A DNA stretch of 64,000 nucleotides, from the NCBI RefSeq assembly GCF_902806995.1, contig NZ_LR777654.1, positions 124,001 through 188,000 of the forward strand. The letters are read 5' to 3'. Of this stretch, positions 33,285 to 42,942 are shown in pieces (positions within the stretch are counted from its first letter, which is position 1; each line of letters begins with the position of its first letter). This DNA comes from Chlamydiifrater volucris. GTDB taxonomy: Bacteria; Chlamydiota; Chlamydiia; Chlamydiales; Chlamydiaceae. Both the position numbers and the translations under genes were made by a program. The notes under the pieces were generated by a model. It worked only from the letters and a program-made list of their open reading frames with translations. It was not told where the DNA came from and searched no databases.

Positions 33285-35120
33285 ATGTGTGGAATTTTTG
33301 GGTATCTGGGATTGAATTCGGCTATTCCTATAGTCTTGAGTGGATTAAAAAAATTGGAATACCGAGGGTATGATTCCGCAGGTGTAGCTTTCATTGATGA
33401 TGGTAGGTTGCTTGATCGTAAGTCGGTGGGTCGGGTGTCTTCTTTGAAAGAGAAAATTGCTGCAGGTAGTGTTTCTGGTGTCGCTATAGGTCATACTCGG
33501 TGGGCGACCCATGGGGAACCCACAGAAAGAAATGCGCATCCTCATTTTGACACGGCTAGAACTTGTGCTGTCGTCCATAATGGAATTATAGAAAATTTTG
33601 AAGTTCTTCGGAGGCAACTGACTTCCGAGGGGATGACCTTTCATTCCGATACAGACACAGAAGTCATAGCTCAATTGGTGGCCAAGTACTATGACGGAGA
33701 TATTGAAAAAGCATTTCATAGAACTTTGGAAAAGCTTTCAGGTAGTTTTGCCTGTGTTTTACTCCATAAAGATCATCCAGACAAACTTTTGTGTGTTGCC
33801 AAAGATAGTCCTTTAGCCATTGGCGTAGGGGACTCAGGAGTATTTATTTCATCTGATGCAAGATCGTTTTCAGAATATGTAAACACAGCAACATTCTTAT
33901 CTTCAGGAGAAATAGCCGTCGTTAGGATTGGAGGTTTTGTAGCTTATGATGCTTCCATGTCTTGTATTGAAAAAAGTTTTCGTCCAATAGATTTTGTTGA
34001 TGAAGCGTCTTACAGCAAGGGTGATTATGAGTATCACATGCTAAAAGAAATTTACGAACAGCCAGAGATTTTCCTGAACTTGGTTAACAAATACGTTTCT
34101 TTAAATGAAGAGACGGGGTTATTCAGTATTTCTTCGGATTTCTTGTCTGGGATTGATTTAACCCAGTTCAATTCCATTCACATTGTTGCTTGTGGATCCT
34201 CCTATCACGCAGGTTGCGTAGCTAAGTATGTCTTTGAGTCTTTCGCTAAAATACCAGTCCGAGTTGAAATAGCATCGGAATTCCGATATAGGGATCCTTA
34301 TGTAGACCAAAATTCTCTGGCGATTTTGATCAGCCAGTCTGGGGAAACAGCGGATACTTTGGCTGCGCTTAAGGAGTTCCGGAAAAGGGAAATTCCCTTT
34401 ATCCTCGGTATCTGTAATGTACCCGAGTCTTCCTTAGTTCTGGCCGTGGACAAGTGTATATTTCTTGAGGCGGGTATTGAGGTAGGCGTGGCCTCTACCA
34501 AAGCTTTTTCTTCTCAACTGCTTTTGTTGATGCTTCTTGGAGTAGCTTTGGCAGAAGCAAGAGGTGTTCAATCAGCCTCTATCATAGATCTTGTGCTACG
34601 AGATTTTCAAAGCTTATCTTCAAAGTGTGCTTACATTTTACAGGATTCTTCGATTCAATCCGTTGTGAGGCGATACAGCCATCATAATAGTTTTCTTTTC
34701 TTGGGAAGGCGGTTAATGTATCCGATAGCTTTGGAGGCTGCATTAAAAAGTAAGGAGATAGCGTATGTGTATGCTGAAGCACATCCTGCTGGGGAGCTGA
34801 AGCATGGGCCCATAGCTTTAGCTAATGAAAATCTTCCTATAGTGGCTTTTTGTGCAGATCTTTCAGTATACGAAAAAACTATTAGCTCCATTATGGAGGT
34901 TAAAGCAAGACGATCTCCAGTTATTGCCATCGCCTCAGAATCTTCTTCTGATGTAGCTGCTGTCGTAGACTCTTTAATTTTAGTGCCTGATAGTCACGCA
35001 CTATCTTCGCCCATTTTATGTACTATAGTTTTGCAACTAATGACGTATTTTTTGGCTTTAGAGAAAGGAACAGAAGTAGATTATCCAAGAAATTTAGCTA
35101 AATCTGTAACTGTTGAATAA
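33285..35120 (+). CDS. glmS: Glutamine-fructose-6-phosphate aminotransferase GlmS
   Basis: Makes glucosamine-6-phosphate from fructose-6-phosphate and glutamine. The 611-residue length is standard. The N-terminal glutaminase starts MCGIFGYLG with catalytic Cys2, and shows HTRWATHGEPTERNAHPH and HNGIIENF. Two SIS domains follow: ACGSSYHAG, ISQSGETADTLAALKEF, VGVASTKAFSSQ, and the C-terminal DYPRNLAKSVTVE that closes the active site. It follows glmM by nine bases. No glmS ribozyme is visible, and none would be expected given the nine-base gap. In C. trachomatis the next genes are tyrP copies; here none is present. Confidence 0.97.
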   Translation: MCGIFGYLGLNSAIPIVLSGLKKLEYRGYDSAGVAFIDDGRLLDRKSVGRVSSLKEKIAAGSVSGVAIGHTRWATHGEPTERNAHPHFDTARTCAVVHNGIIENFEVLRRQLTSEGMTFHSDTDTEVIAQLVAKYYDGDIEKAFHRTLEKLSGSFACVLLHKDHPDKLLCVAKDSPLAIGVGDSGVFISSDARSFSEYVNTATFLSSGEIAVVRIGGFVAYDASMSCIEKSFRPIDFVDEASYSKGDYEYHMLKEIYEQPEIFLNLVNKYVSLNEETGLFSISSDFLSGIDLTQFNSIHIVACGSSYHAGCVAKYVFESFAKIPVRVEIASEFRYRDPYVDQNSLAILISQSGETADTLAALKEFRKREIPFILGICNVPESSLVLAVDKCIFLEAGIEVGVASTKAFSSQLLLLMLLGVALAEARGVQSASIIDLVLRDFQSLSSKCAYILQDSSIQSVVRRYSHHNSFLFLGRRLMYPIALEAALKSKEIAYVYAEAHPAGELKHGPIALANENLPIVAFCADLSVYEKTISSIMEVKARRSPVIAIASESSSDVAAVVDSLILVPDSHALSSPILCTIVLQLMTYFLALEKGTEVDYPRNLAKSVTVE

Positions 35121-35253
35121 AAGTTTATTTTGTATTTTCTTATTATAATATCTTTGTTTTCTTGATTATTTTTTAATTTTTTTATTTAGTTGTTGAATTA
35201 ATTCTTTTTTTAGAATAGCTTGTGTGATAGTAAGTCCAAAAATGGAGTATACC

Positions 35254-35973
35254 ATGGGTCTATTTGAGCGAGATTATTATATACGTGATACCAGGATGCC
35301 TGGGACCTTTGCTTCTAGAGTATATGGCTGGATGACAGCTGGGTTGGGAATTACGACACTAGTAGCCTTGGGATTGTATTTCTCAGGATTATACAAAGTG
35401 CTTTTTCCTATGTGGGCAGTTTGGTGCTTTGCTACTTTAGGTGTATCCTTTTTGATTAATAGTAGAATTCATAAGATGACAGTTTCGGGAGTTATCGGAG
35501 CTTTCATTACGTATGCTGTGCTTGAGGGGTTATTTTTTGGTACAATAATGCCTGTTTACGCAGCGGCTTATGGAGGCGGAGTTATTTGGGCTTCCTTTGG
35601 GACCGCGGCTCTCATTTTTGGTGGAGCAGCGGCTTATGGTATGTTTACAAAACACGACCTAACTCAGTTGAGCAGACTTTTATATCTGGGAGTTATGGGA
35701 TTTGTTTTCGTTACTTTAGGTTTTGTTATTTTATCATTGTTCATCCATATGCCCATGGCATATTTGTTTATCTGCTACCTAGGGTTGGCTATCTTCGTCG
35801 GTTTAACCGTTACTGATGCTCAGGCTATTCGAAGAGTTTCTGAGAGGGTTCATGATGACTCTGACCTAGCGTACAAACTTTCTATGGTCATGGCGCTAAA
35901 GATGTACTGTAATGTCATTATGGTCTTTTGGTATGTGTTGCAGATTTTCTCATCTTCTGGGAATAGGGACTAG
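35254..35973 (+). CDS. yccA: Bax inhibitor-1/YccA family membrane protein
   Basis: A 239-residue inner-membrane protein with seven hydrophobic segments. The BI-1 family pattern is seen in [20 protein letters not shown] at the N-terminus, [20 protein letters not shown] in the centre and the C-terminal charged helix region [12 protein letters not shown]...[20 protein letters not shown]. In E. coli YccA restrains the FtsH protease, a role that may or may not hold here. Among the in-frame starts (GTG 35224, ATG 35242, ATG 35254) the last is chosen because TGGAG lies six bases upstream. A terminator follows. Corresponds to CT_819. Confidence 0.9.
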   Translation: MGLFERDYYIRDTRMPGTFASRVYGWMTAGLGITTLVALGLYFSGLYKVLFPMWAVWCFATLGVSFLINSRIHKMTVSGVIGAFITYAVLEGLFFGTIMPVYAAAYGGGVIWASFGTAALIFGGAAAYGMFTKHDLTQLSRLLYLGVMGFVFVTLGFVILSLFIHMPMAYLFICYLGLAIFVGLTVTDAQAIRRVSERVHDDSDLAYKLSMVMALKMYCNVIMVFWYVLQIFSSSGNRD

Positions 35974-35997
35974 GCGAGCTTTCATCTAGTATCGGGG

Positions 35998-36022
35998 AGG
36001 CTCTGGAAAGGAGCCTTTTTTT
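35998..36022. terminator. Terminator between yccA and ftsY
   Basis: Stem AGGCTC (35998-36003) with GAGCCT (36011-36016), loop of seven bases, followed by a T-run to 36022. It serves yccA; the region lies between convergent genes. Confidence 0.85.
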
Positions 36023-36033
36023 GACACCACGTT

Positions 36034-36903
36034 TTACTCAACGAGATCTTGAAAGAAAGTGTCAAGAAAGGCTTCTAGGTTAAAAGGAGATAAGGATTCT
36101 AAATTTTCTCCAAAGCCTAAAAAAGCTGCAGGTAATCTTAATGATTGGTAAATGCGAAATAGGGTGCCTCCCTTAGCACTGCTGTCTGTCTTGGTAAGAA
36201 CAAATCCGGTCAGTGGGAGAGCTTGTAAAAATGCACCAACCTGCTCCACAGAATTACCTCCAACAGAAGCATCGATAGTGATGAGTATCTCATGGGGAGA
36301 TCCGGGAATGGCCCTACTGCACACCTGTGCAACCTTTCCAAGCTCGTTCATCAAAGGTTGGTTTGTGTGTAATCTGCCAGAAGTGTCTATGAGCACAACA
36401 TCATAATTTTTTGCTTTCGCTGATTGTAATCCGTCGAAAGCAACAGCAGCAGGATCTCCGCCGGAAGTTCCAGAAACAAACCCACAGTTTATTCTGTCTG
36501 CCCATACTTTCAATTGGTCTATTCCTGCCGCGCGGAAAGTATCAGTGGCTACAATAAGAACTTTTTTTCCTTGATTTTGGAAATAAGTGGCCAATTTAGC
36601 TATCGAAGTTGTCTTGCCAGCGCCGTTACTTCCTACGATGAGGAATACTTTCGTTTGTAGTTTATCGCCAAATTCACAAGCGGTAGACGGGGGCACATCC
36701 CATACTACTTTAGATAAAACTTCTCGAAGATTTTCAGTAAGCTTGTAGGTTTCTTTAGACTGGCGCACAACCTTTAGGAGTTTTTCTGTAAGTTCTGATC
36801 CAAAATCAGATTCGTAGAATACTCTCTCCGCATCTTCCAGAAGTTCTTCATTGACAGTTCTTTTGAACAACGATCTAAGTTTGTTAGAGAGAGCTTTAAA
36901 CAT
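36034..36903 (-). CDS. ftsY: Signal recognition particle receptor FtsY
   Basis: Receptor for ribosome-SRP complexes at the inner membrane. The 289-residue protein is the short form: an N domain (MFKALSNKLRSLFKRT, ELTEKLLKVV) and a G domain without the long acidic A domain of E. coli. GTPase motifs are GSNGAGKTTSIAKLA (G1), DTFRAAGIDQL, DTSGRLHTN (G3) and VLTKTDSSAKGG (G4), with GFGE near the end. The basic N-terminus may provide the membrane contact. It diverges from sucC. Corresponds to CT_820. Confidence 0.96.
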   Translation of the reverse strand: MFKALSNKLRSLFKRTVNEELLEDAERVFYESDFGSELTEKLLKVVRQSKETYKLTENLREVLSKVVWDVPPSTACEFGDKLQTKVFLIVGSNGAGKTTSIAKLATYFQNQGKKVLIVATDTFRAAGIDQLKVWADRINCGFVSGTSGGDPAAVAFDGLQSAKAKNYDVVLIDTSGRLHTNQPLMNELGKVAQVCSRAIPGSPHEILITIDASVGGNSVEQVGAFLQALPLTGFVLTKTDSSAKGGTLFRIYQSLRLPAAFLGFGENLESLSPFNLEAFLDTFFQDLVE

Positions 36904-36971
36904 CTAAAAGGTAAAGTTGAGTTGAACGAAAAGGAATTATACAAGATAAGGAGGCAAATAGGAAGATCTTT

Positions 36972-38150
36972 ATGAATCTACATGAGTACCAAGCCAAAGA
37001 CTTATTAACACGTTATGAACTTCCCATTCCCCCTTATGAAGTCATTTCCTCCGGAGAAGAGATCTCCTCTTCTTTGAGCAAGTTACAAATAGAAGAGGGG
37101 GTAGCTAAGATCCAAGTACACGCCGGAGGTCGTGGAAAAGGTGGTGGGGTTAAAGTTTTTAAGGGTAGGGATTCTGCAAATTCTGTGATTGGAGAGTTGT
37201 TGGGAATGAAGTTTTCTAACAATCAAACAGGAGGTAAAGAGCTTCTGGTAGAAAGAGTTCTGGTATCTCCTTTAGTGGAAATAGCATCAGAATATTATGT
37301 TGCTGTGACCATGGATAGAAAACGACAGTGCCCCTCGCTGATTGTCTCCCCTTCTGGAGGAATGGATATCGAAGAGGTTTTACTCACATCACCTCATAAG
37401 ATGCTTTCAGAGCCCGTTACATACTACGGAAAAATTTATGATTACAGGTTACGTAGGTGTATGAAGTTTTTAGGGTGGACAGGGAAGTTGGCAGAACAGG
37501 GGGTCCGATTAATGAAACAATTAGTTCGAGCTTTTATGGAGAATGACGCCTCCCTTATTGAGATTAATCCTCTCGTGGTTACGAAGTCTGAAGAGCTTTT
37601 TATCTTAGATGCTAAAATTTCCATAGATGATAACGCTCTATACAGACACTCTGTTTTGTCATCCTATTATGATCCTTCTCAAGAAAATATTAGAGACGTC
37701 ATGGCTAAACAGGTCGGGTTATCTTACATAGCTATGGACGGAAATATTGGATGTCTGGTTAACGGAGCAGGATTAGCTATGAGTACTCTAGATATTTTGC
37801 AGTTTTATGGAGGTAATGCTGCCAATTTCCTGGATGTTGGTGGAGGTGCTTCCGAAGATCAGGTAAGAGAGGCTATCTCTTTGACACTCTCTGACACAAA
37901 TGTTCGGGTGTTGTTTATCAATATTTTTGGAGGGATTATGGATTGTTCCGTAATTGCTTCTGGCTTAGTTTCAGCCTTAGGGCAAGGAGAAATATCTAAG
38001 ATCCCTATCGTGCTTCGGATGGAAGGAACTAATGTAGAAAAGGGACAAGAACTTCTTAAGCAAGCAGGGTTAGAATTTCATAGTGTTAATTCTATGGATG
38101 AGGGGGCGCAGCTTGCTGTTAAGTTGTCTCAAGAAAACGGTAAAGTGTAA
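36972..38150 (+). CDS. sucC: Succinyl-CoA ligase, beta subunit
   Basis: With SucD converts succinyl-CoA to succinate with substrate-level ATP or GTP formation, part of the incomplete chlamydial TCA cycle. The 392-residue protein has [20 protein letters not shown], the ATP-grasp segment [24 protein letters not shown], and the C-terminal CoA-ligase-type domain with [14 protein letters not shown] and [15 protein letters not shown]. sucD follows after two bases. Corresponds to CT_821. Confidence 0.97.
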   Translation: MNLHEYQAKDLLTRYELPIPPYEVISSGEEISSSLSKLQIEEGVAKIQVHAGGRGKGGGVKVFKGRDSANSVIGELLGMKFSNNQTGGKELLVERVLVSPLVEIASEYYVAVTMDRKRQCPSLIVSPSGGMDIEEVLLTSPHKMLSEPVTYYGKIYDYRLRRCMKFLGWTGKLAEQGVRLMKQLVRAFMENDASLIEINPLVVTKSEELFILDAKISIDDNALYRHSVLSSYYDPSQENIRDVMAKQVGLSYIAMDGNIGCLVNGAGLAMSTLDILQFYGGNAANFLDVGGGASEDQVREAISLTLSDTNVRVLFINIFGGIMDCSVIASGLVSALGQGEISKIPIVLRMEGTNVEKGQELLKQAGLEFHSVNSMDEGAQLAVKLSQENGKV

Positions 38151-38152
38151 TC

Positions 38153-39022
38153 ATGGTGTTCTTATTATCTTCGGATTTAAAAATCATTACGCAAGGAATA
38201 ACGGGGAAGTCAGGTTCATTTCACACAGAGCAGTGTATGGCGTATGGGTCTAACTTTGTCGGAGGAGTAACTCCTGGCAAAGGAGGAGACACTCACTTGG
38301 GGTTACCTATATTCGATTCTGTTAGAGAAGCTAAGGAGGAAACAGGATGCGAAGCCACCATGATTTTTGTCCCTCCTGCTTATGCTGCAGAATCCATAAT
38401 TGAGGCTGAAGAAGCAGGCATACCCCTGATAGTTTGCATCACGGAAGGTATTCCTGTTAGAGATATGATGGAAGTAGTACATGTTATGAAAAATAGTAAG
38501 ACTTCTAGATTGGTTGGCCCCAATTGCCCAGGGATTATTAAGCCCGGTGCCTGTAAAATAGGTATTATGCCTGGGTATATTCATTTGCCTGGCAAAGTTG
38601 GTGTAGTTTCCAGATCTGGAACATTAACTTATGAGGCTGTATGGCAACTAACCAGATTAGGTATAGGGCAAAGTGCTTGCATAGGTATTGGGGGAGATCC
38701 TCTCAACGGAACATCTTTTGTTGATGCTTTAAAAGAATTTAATGATGATGCTGAAACTGAAGCCATTTTGCTTATTGGAGAAATCGGAGGATCTGCTGAG
38801 GAAGAAGCTGCTGAATGGATAAGAAATAATGCGAAAAAACCTGTGGCAGCCTTTGTTGCGGGGATTACCGCGCCTCCAGGGAAGAGAATGGGACATGCAG
38901 GAGCTATAGTTTCTGTGGGTTCGGGAAAAGCTGAAGACAAAATTGTAGCTTTAAGGGATGCGGGGGTTTCTGTCGCTACGATACCTTCTCTTATAGGACA
39001 GACTGTTCAAGGATTGTTGTGA
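38153..39022 (+). CDS. sucD: Succinyl-CoA ligase, alpha subunit
   Basis: The CoA-binding and phosphohistidine subunit. The 289-residue protein has [20 protein letters not shown] (CoA-binding Rossmann start), [38 protein letters not shown], and the phosphorylated histidine in [12 protein letters not shown]. It is separated from sucC by two bases and from the downstream S2P-like gene by one base, so all three should be co-transcribed. Corresponds to CT_822. Confidence 0.97.
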   Translation: MVFLLSSDLKIITQGITGKSGSFHTEQCMAYGSNFVGGVTPGKGGDTHLGLPIFDSVREAKEETGCEATMIFVPPAYAAESIIEAEEAGIPLIVCITEGIPVRDMMEVVHVMKNSKTSRLVGPNCPGIIKPGACKIGIMPGYIHLPGKVGVVSRSGTLTYEAVWQLTRLGIGQSACIGIGGDPLNGTSFVDALKEFNDDAETEAILLIGEIGGSAEEEAAEWIRNNAKKPVAAFVAGITAPPGKRMGHAGAIVSVGSGKAEDKIVALRDAGVSVATIPSLIGQTVQGLL

Positions 39023-39023
39023 T

Positions 39024-39680
39024 ATGGCGAATATTAAATGCTTTTCTAAAAACTTTTCTTTTCAGTGGTCTTGGACGATTTTTGTTTTCCCGCTTTGTAT
39101 AGGCCTTTGTGGTATCAAATATTATGGGTTGCTTCTTTCACTATGTTATTGCGTAATCTTCTTAGCTTCATTATTTCTGCACGAGTTGGGTCGTTCTACG
39201 ATATTTATTTTACGTAATAAATCTGCGGCTGTTTTGTTTTCTGGATTAGGAGCCAGGTGGAGAAAAGGAGGTCAACTTTTTTCTATTTTGGAGAAGTTGG
39301 GAGCTTGCTTCTCAGGATGGGTAGTAACTTTGGTCATTTTTCTAATAGCTTTCTTACTCTCTTGTGCTACAAATGCTATTTCAAAAGTGCTCTTCGAATT
39401 TTTCCGTTTAACAGCAGAGATAAATCTGCTCATTCTTGTGGTTAACTTATTTCCGGCAAAACCCTTAGATATGGGGTACCTGGTGGATACTTTATGCTAT
39501 GCGTGTCTGCAAGAATTGGGGTCAAAATTAGCTTTTTGTATCTCCTTTTTGTCGTACCTTGTTCTAGTCTTTTCTTTGTTTTTCATTGGTAAGGTGGGAT
39601 TAGGAATTGTTTTTTTAGTTAATTTGTTTGATGATTTTCGATTGTCCATTTTTTCTAGAAAAAGAGAGCAGTATTACTAA
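39024..39680 (+). CDS. Site-2-protease-like (M50) membrane protein with degenerate zinc motif
   Basis: A 218-residue protein with about five or six membrane segments. FLHELGRS at residues 51-58 matches the M50 HExxH helix except that the second zinc histidine is Arg57 (H53-E54-L-G-R57). NLFPAKPLDMG at 141-151 matches the second M50 motif (N-x-x-P-x-x-P-L-D-G), with Asp149 kept and an inserted Met before Gly. The segment KLGACFSGWVVTLVIFLIAF corresponds to the usual LAGPL-type helix. I infer an S2P homologue that has probably lost protease activity. It begins one base after sucD with AAGGA inside the sucD end, and a hairpin AGAGAGC/GCTCTCT (39663-39688) spans its stop. I know of no counterpart between sucD and htrA in C. 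trachomatis. Confidence 0.7.
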   Translation: MANIKCFSKNFSFQWSWTIFVFPLCIGLCGIKYYGLLLSLCYCVIFLASLFLHELGRSTIFILRNKSAAVLFSGLGARWRKGGQLFSILEKLGACFSGWVVTLVIFLIAFLLSCATNAISKVLFEFFRLTAEINLLILVVNLFPAKPLDMGYLVDTLCYACLQELGSKLAFCISFLSYLVLVFSLFFIGKVGLGIVFLVNLFDDFRLSIFSRKREQYY

Positions 39681-39901
39681 TGCTCTCTGGTGACAAAACA
39701 TTAAATCCTTTTGGGACGGGTCTACCTTATTTTTTTCGTAAAAGCTTCTTTAGATGTCGTATACCTTGAGGAAATGTCCCTTGTTGTATAGGATGATCTT
39801 TTCTTCCTGGATTAGTGAAGTTAGGTTGGTTTTATCCGTTTCGTTCTTCGTCTTGTCTAGGATGGTTTGATATGTCTTCAAGTTTCTTTAAGGTTGTGAG
39901 T

Positions 39902-41368
39902 ATGTTTAGGATTTTAGTGTCACGGGTGCTTGTAGGGAGTGTTCTCATAGCGGCATCTTGCGTTCCCTCTGTATCGGCCGCAGCATTGAAAAGAGATATT
40001 AAGAGTACGGAGAGTTCTCAGGATGCTTTGCTGAAGGAAATTTCTAGTGGTTTTTCTAGGGTGGCTAAACAGGCTACTCCAGCAGTGGTTTATATCGAAT
40101 GTTTCCCAAAAAGCGCTCGAGAGTTGAGGAATGTACAAAAGGGAAATAGAGTTCCTCACGAAAATCCTTTTGATTACTTCAATGATGAGTTTTTTAATCG
40201 ATTTTTTGGTTTTCCTTCTCCTAGAGAACGAGCTGTACCTAAAGAGGCTGTAAGAGGGACAGGATTTATCGTTTCCAAAGATGGGTTTATTGTTACTAAT
40301 CATCATGTTGTTGAAGAGGCAGGAAAAATTAATGTTACTTTGCATGATGGTCAGAAATATCCTGCTACCATGGTAGGAATAGATCCCAAAACTGATTTAG
40401 CTGTGATTCGTATTAAGGGAGATAACCTTCCCTATTTACAATTTGGAAATTCCGACAAACTAGAAGTTGGAGATTGGGCCATAGCTATCGGTAATCCTTT
40501 TGGTCTGCAAGCAACAGTGACTGTGGGGGTTATTAGTGCTAAGGGTAGGAATCAATTGCATATAGTAGACTTTGAGGATTTTATTCAGACTGATGCGGCT
40601 ATTAATCCAGGTAATTCTGGAGGGCCTTTATTGGGTATAGATGGAAAAGTAATCGGGGTTAATACGGCTATTGTCAGTGGCAGTGGCGGGTATATGGGGA
40701 TAGGGTTTGCTATTCCGAGTTTGATGGCTAACCGGATCATTGATCAGCTAATTAAGGAAGGGCAAGTAACTAGAGGGTTTTTAGGAGTTACTTTGCAACC
40801 CATAGATTCTGAATTAGCGTCTTGCTATAAGCTAGATAAAGTGAAAGGAGCTATGATTACTGATGTTGTTAAAGGGTCTCCTGCAGATAAAGCTGGTTTA
40901 AAGCAAGAGGACATAATTGTTGCTTGTAATGGCAAAGAAATAGAATCACTTAGTGCTTTTAGAAATTCTATTTCTTTGATGACTCCTGGAACGCGCGTTC
41001 TGCTTACTATTGTCCGAGAAGGTAGGTGCAAAGAGATCGCTGTTGTTATTGCTTTGGCTCCTAGAGAGGACGGTACAGCAGTTTTGCAAAAGGTAGGTAT
41101 TACTGTGCAGAATATCACACCAGAGTCTGCTAAAAAACTAGGTTTAGGAGATATTAAAGGTGTTCTTATTGTCGGAGTAGAACCTGGATCAGCAGCGGCT
41201 TCATCAGGTATAGCTGCGGGACAGGTGATACTTGCTGTCAACAGACAGAAGATAACCTCGATAGAGGAGCTCAACAAGGTTTTAAAAGAAAGCAACGCAG
41301 AAAATATCCTGCTGATGGTCTCTCAAGGTGATGTTATTCGGTTTGTTGCTTTAAAACCTGAAGAGTAG
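39902..41368 (+). CDS. htrA: Periplasmic serine protease HtrA (DegP/DO type)
   Basis: Stress protease and chaperone of the periplasm. From the ATG at 39902 the protein has 488 residues with signal peptide MFRILVSRVLVGSVLIAASC. The catalytic triad is H135 (VTNHHVV), D165 (DPKTDLAVI) and S239 (NPGNSGGPL). Two PDZ domains follow, starting near GFLGVTLQPID and VGITVQNITPE. In-frame ATGs at 39815 and 39872 would add a hydrophilic segment before the signal peptide; AAGG eight bases before 39902 supports the shorter form. A strong terminator follows at 41376. Corresponds to CT_823. Confidence 0.94.
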   Translation: MFRILVSRVLVGSVLIAASCVPSVSAAALKRDIKSTESSQDALLKEISSGFSRVAKQATPAVVYIECFPKSARELRNVQKGNRVPHENPFDYFNDEFFNRFFGFPSPRERAVPKEAVRGTGFIVSKDGFIVTNHHVVEEAGKINVTLHDGQKYPATMVGIDPKTDLAVIRIKGDNLPYLQFGNSDKLEVGDWAIAIGNPFGLQATVTVGVISAKGRNQLHIVDFEDFIQTDAAINPGNSGGPLLGIDGKVIGVNTAIVSGSGGYMGIGFAIPSLMANRIIDQLIKEGQVTRGFLGVTLQPIDSELASCYKLDKVKGAMITDVVKGSPADKAGLKQEDIIVACNGKEIESLSAFRNSISLMTPGTRVLLTIVREGRCKEIAVVIALAPREDGTAVLQKVGITVQNITPESAKKLGLGDIKGVLIVGVEPGSAAASSGIAAGQVILAVNRQKITSIEELNKVLKESNAENILLMVSQGDVIRFVALKPEE

Positions 41369-41375
41369 GTAAACG

Positions 41376-41404
41376 AAAGATTCAGTGATTACACTGAATC
41401 TTTT
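41376..41404. terminator. Terminator between htrA and the M20 dipeptidase
   Basis: Nine-base-pair perfect stem GATTCAGTG (41379-41387), loop ATTA, CACTGAATC (41392-41400), extended by A/T runs on both sides. It lies between convergent genes and can act for both. Confidence 0.92.
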
Positions 41405-41411
41405 ACTCCGT

Positions 41412-42776
41412 TTACTCCCCAATAGATTCCAACAGAGCCCTTATCGAAACATAACCTTTCTCTAATTGCTCCATAGAGAATCTTTCATTTGGTCCGTGAA
41501 TGTTGTCAGAAATATAAGATACTCCGCAAACCAAAGGCGAGGCACCAGATATTCTAGCTAAAAGAGGTACTATAGGGATAGAAGCCCCCATGATGATATT
41601 GTGGCAAGGTTTATTGTACAAGGCCGAATAGATTTCTCTAAGTTTTATAGCTACTACGGAACTACTGCTGGCTTGCCACGCAGGAGATCCCGACACGAGA
41701 GAATGCTCAAGATGCATGCCGTTTGGCAATCGTTTCACTAGATGATCTATTATCCTTCTCCAGATGGTCTCTGGATTCTGGAAGGGGACTAGCCGGCAAG
41801 AGAGGTATGCTGTCGCTTTGGACGGTATCACCGTCTTGAATCCCTTTCCTGTATACCCTCCTTGCATGCCCGTGATTTCTAAGGTCGGTCGTACAGATAC
41901 AGCTTCTCCTACAGAAAATCCTGTCTCCATTCCGGTAGGATGGAAATGCAAATTTTTTTCACACTCTTCGGTGATATCTTCATAAAAGATTTCATCATTA
42001 TTCTTGGAACTCTGGCGAGTAACTTCAGAATAAAACCCGTCAACAGCAACGGAATTATCTGAGTGGTGCAGAGAAGCTAAAAGCTCTGATAAAGCTCTGT
42101 TAGGATTATAGGCAGCACCCCCAAAGACACCGGAATGTAGATCTTCGGAAGCTTCTTTGACAGTAACGTGTCCGTTAGCAAGACCCCTAGCACCGATGCT
42201 CACACTGGGTTGGAGAGGAGAAGAGAACCCGCCATCCACAAATATTAGATCATCAGCCCGTAGATGATCTCTGTAGGCGGAAGCAAGTTCTTTCAAAGCA
42301 TCGCTCCCGATTTCTTCTTCCCCTTCTAAGATAATCTTGATGTTGCAAGGGAAAGTTTTGTGTTGTTGGAAATGGTCTCGAAGTGCGCAAAGCGTATAAA
42401 AACACTGACCTTTGTTATCGGAGACACCTCTCCCGTAAAGAATATTCTCTTTTTTTGTGAGAACAAAGGGATCTGAGTCCCATCCATCAGAAAGAATCGC
42501 AGGCTGAACGTCGTAATGGCAATAAATGAGAAGAGTCCTAGCATCAGGTCCCTTGGATAGGTTATAAGCAAACAGAATCGGAGGCGAGTCCCTAGTAGAC
42601 CACGTCTCTACAGAAAAACAATTGGAGAGAAGGTCTTTGAGGAAACAAGCACATGACAACAGCTCGTTGCTAGAAAATTCTTTATTGGCGGAAACAGTTT
42701 TGAAAGCTACGAATTTAGAGAATTTTTCTAAAAAGGTGTCTTCATTTTTTTTGAATTCATTGGAAAGGCGTTTCAT
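41412..42776 (-). CDS. M20-family metallo-dipeptidase (CNDP/Dug1-like)
   Basis: A 454-residue two-zinc cytosolic peptidase. Metal and catalytic motifs are in order: LLIYCHYDVQPA (His ligand and catalytic Asp), LYGRGVSDNKGQ (bridging Asp), LEGEEEIGSDA (catalytic Glu and Glu ligand), LIFVDGGF (Asp ligand) and NIHGPNERF near the C-terminus (His ligand). The spacing and the full-length lid domain resemble eukaryotic-type dipeptidases such as yeast Dug1 and carnosine dipeptidase 2 rather than DapE. A similar protein is, from memory, present in C. pneumoniae at this place but not in C. trachomatis. It diverges from the M16C protease gene, suggesting joint peptide breakdown. Confidence 0.88.
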   Translation of the reverse strand: MKRLSNEFKKNEDTFLEKFSKFVAFKTVSANKEFSSNELLSCACFLKDLLSNCFSVETWSTRDSPPILFAYNLSKGPDARTLLIYCHYDVQPAILSDGWDSDPFVLTKKENILYGRGVSDNKGQCFYTLCALRDHFQQHKTFPCNIKIILEGEEEIGSDALKELASAYRDHLRADDLIFVDGGFSSPLQPSVSIGARGLANGHVTVKEASEDLHSGVFGGAAYNPNRALSELLASLHHSDNSVAVDGFYSEVTRQSSKNNDEIFYEDITEECEKNLHFHPTGMETGFSVGEAVSVRPTLEITGMQGGYTGKGFKTVIPSKATAYLSCRLVPFQNPETIWRRIIDHLVKRLPNGMHLEHSLVSGSPAWQASSSSVVAIKLREIYSALYNKPCHNIIMGASIPIVPLLARISGASPLVCGVSYISDNIHGPNERFSMEQLEKGYVSIRALLESIGE

Positions 42777-42942
42777 GAAGTCTCCTTGGAAAGATTGAAA
42801 TTAATGTTCAAGGTAACTTAATTTAGTTCTTGTCGGAAACAGCATTGAATAGGAATTCGGTTTTTTTAGTCTCACCAGGATTTTTCTCGATTCTAAATCA
42901 TGAGACAAAATAGATCGAGCAGCAAATACTCGGGAGAAGGGA

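Noticed and set aside
39920-40345. 141-codon open frame antisense to htrA
   Set aside because: It lies wholly opposite the htrA coding region, has no recognisable domains and is explained by the codon use of htrA.
40825-41295. 156-codon open frame antisense to the htrA PDZ region
   Set aside because: Full overlap with a certain gene; the Ser/Thr/Pro-rich translation is typical of a mirror frame.
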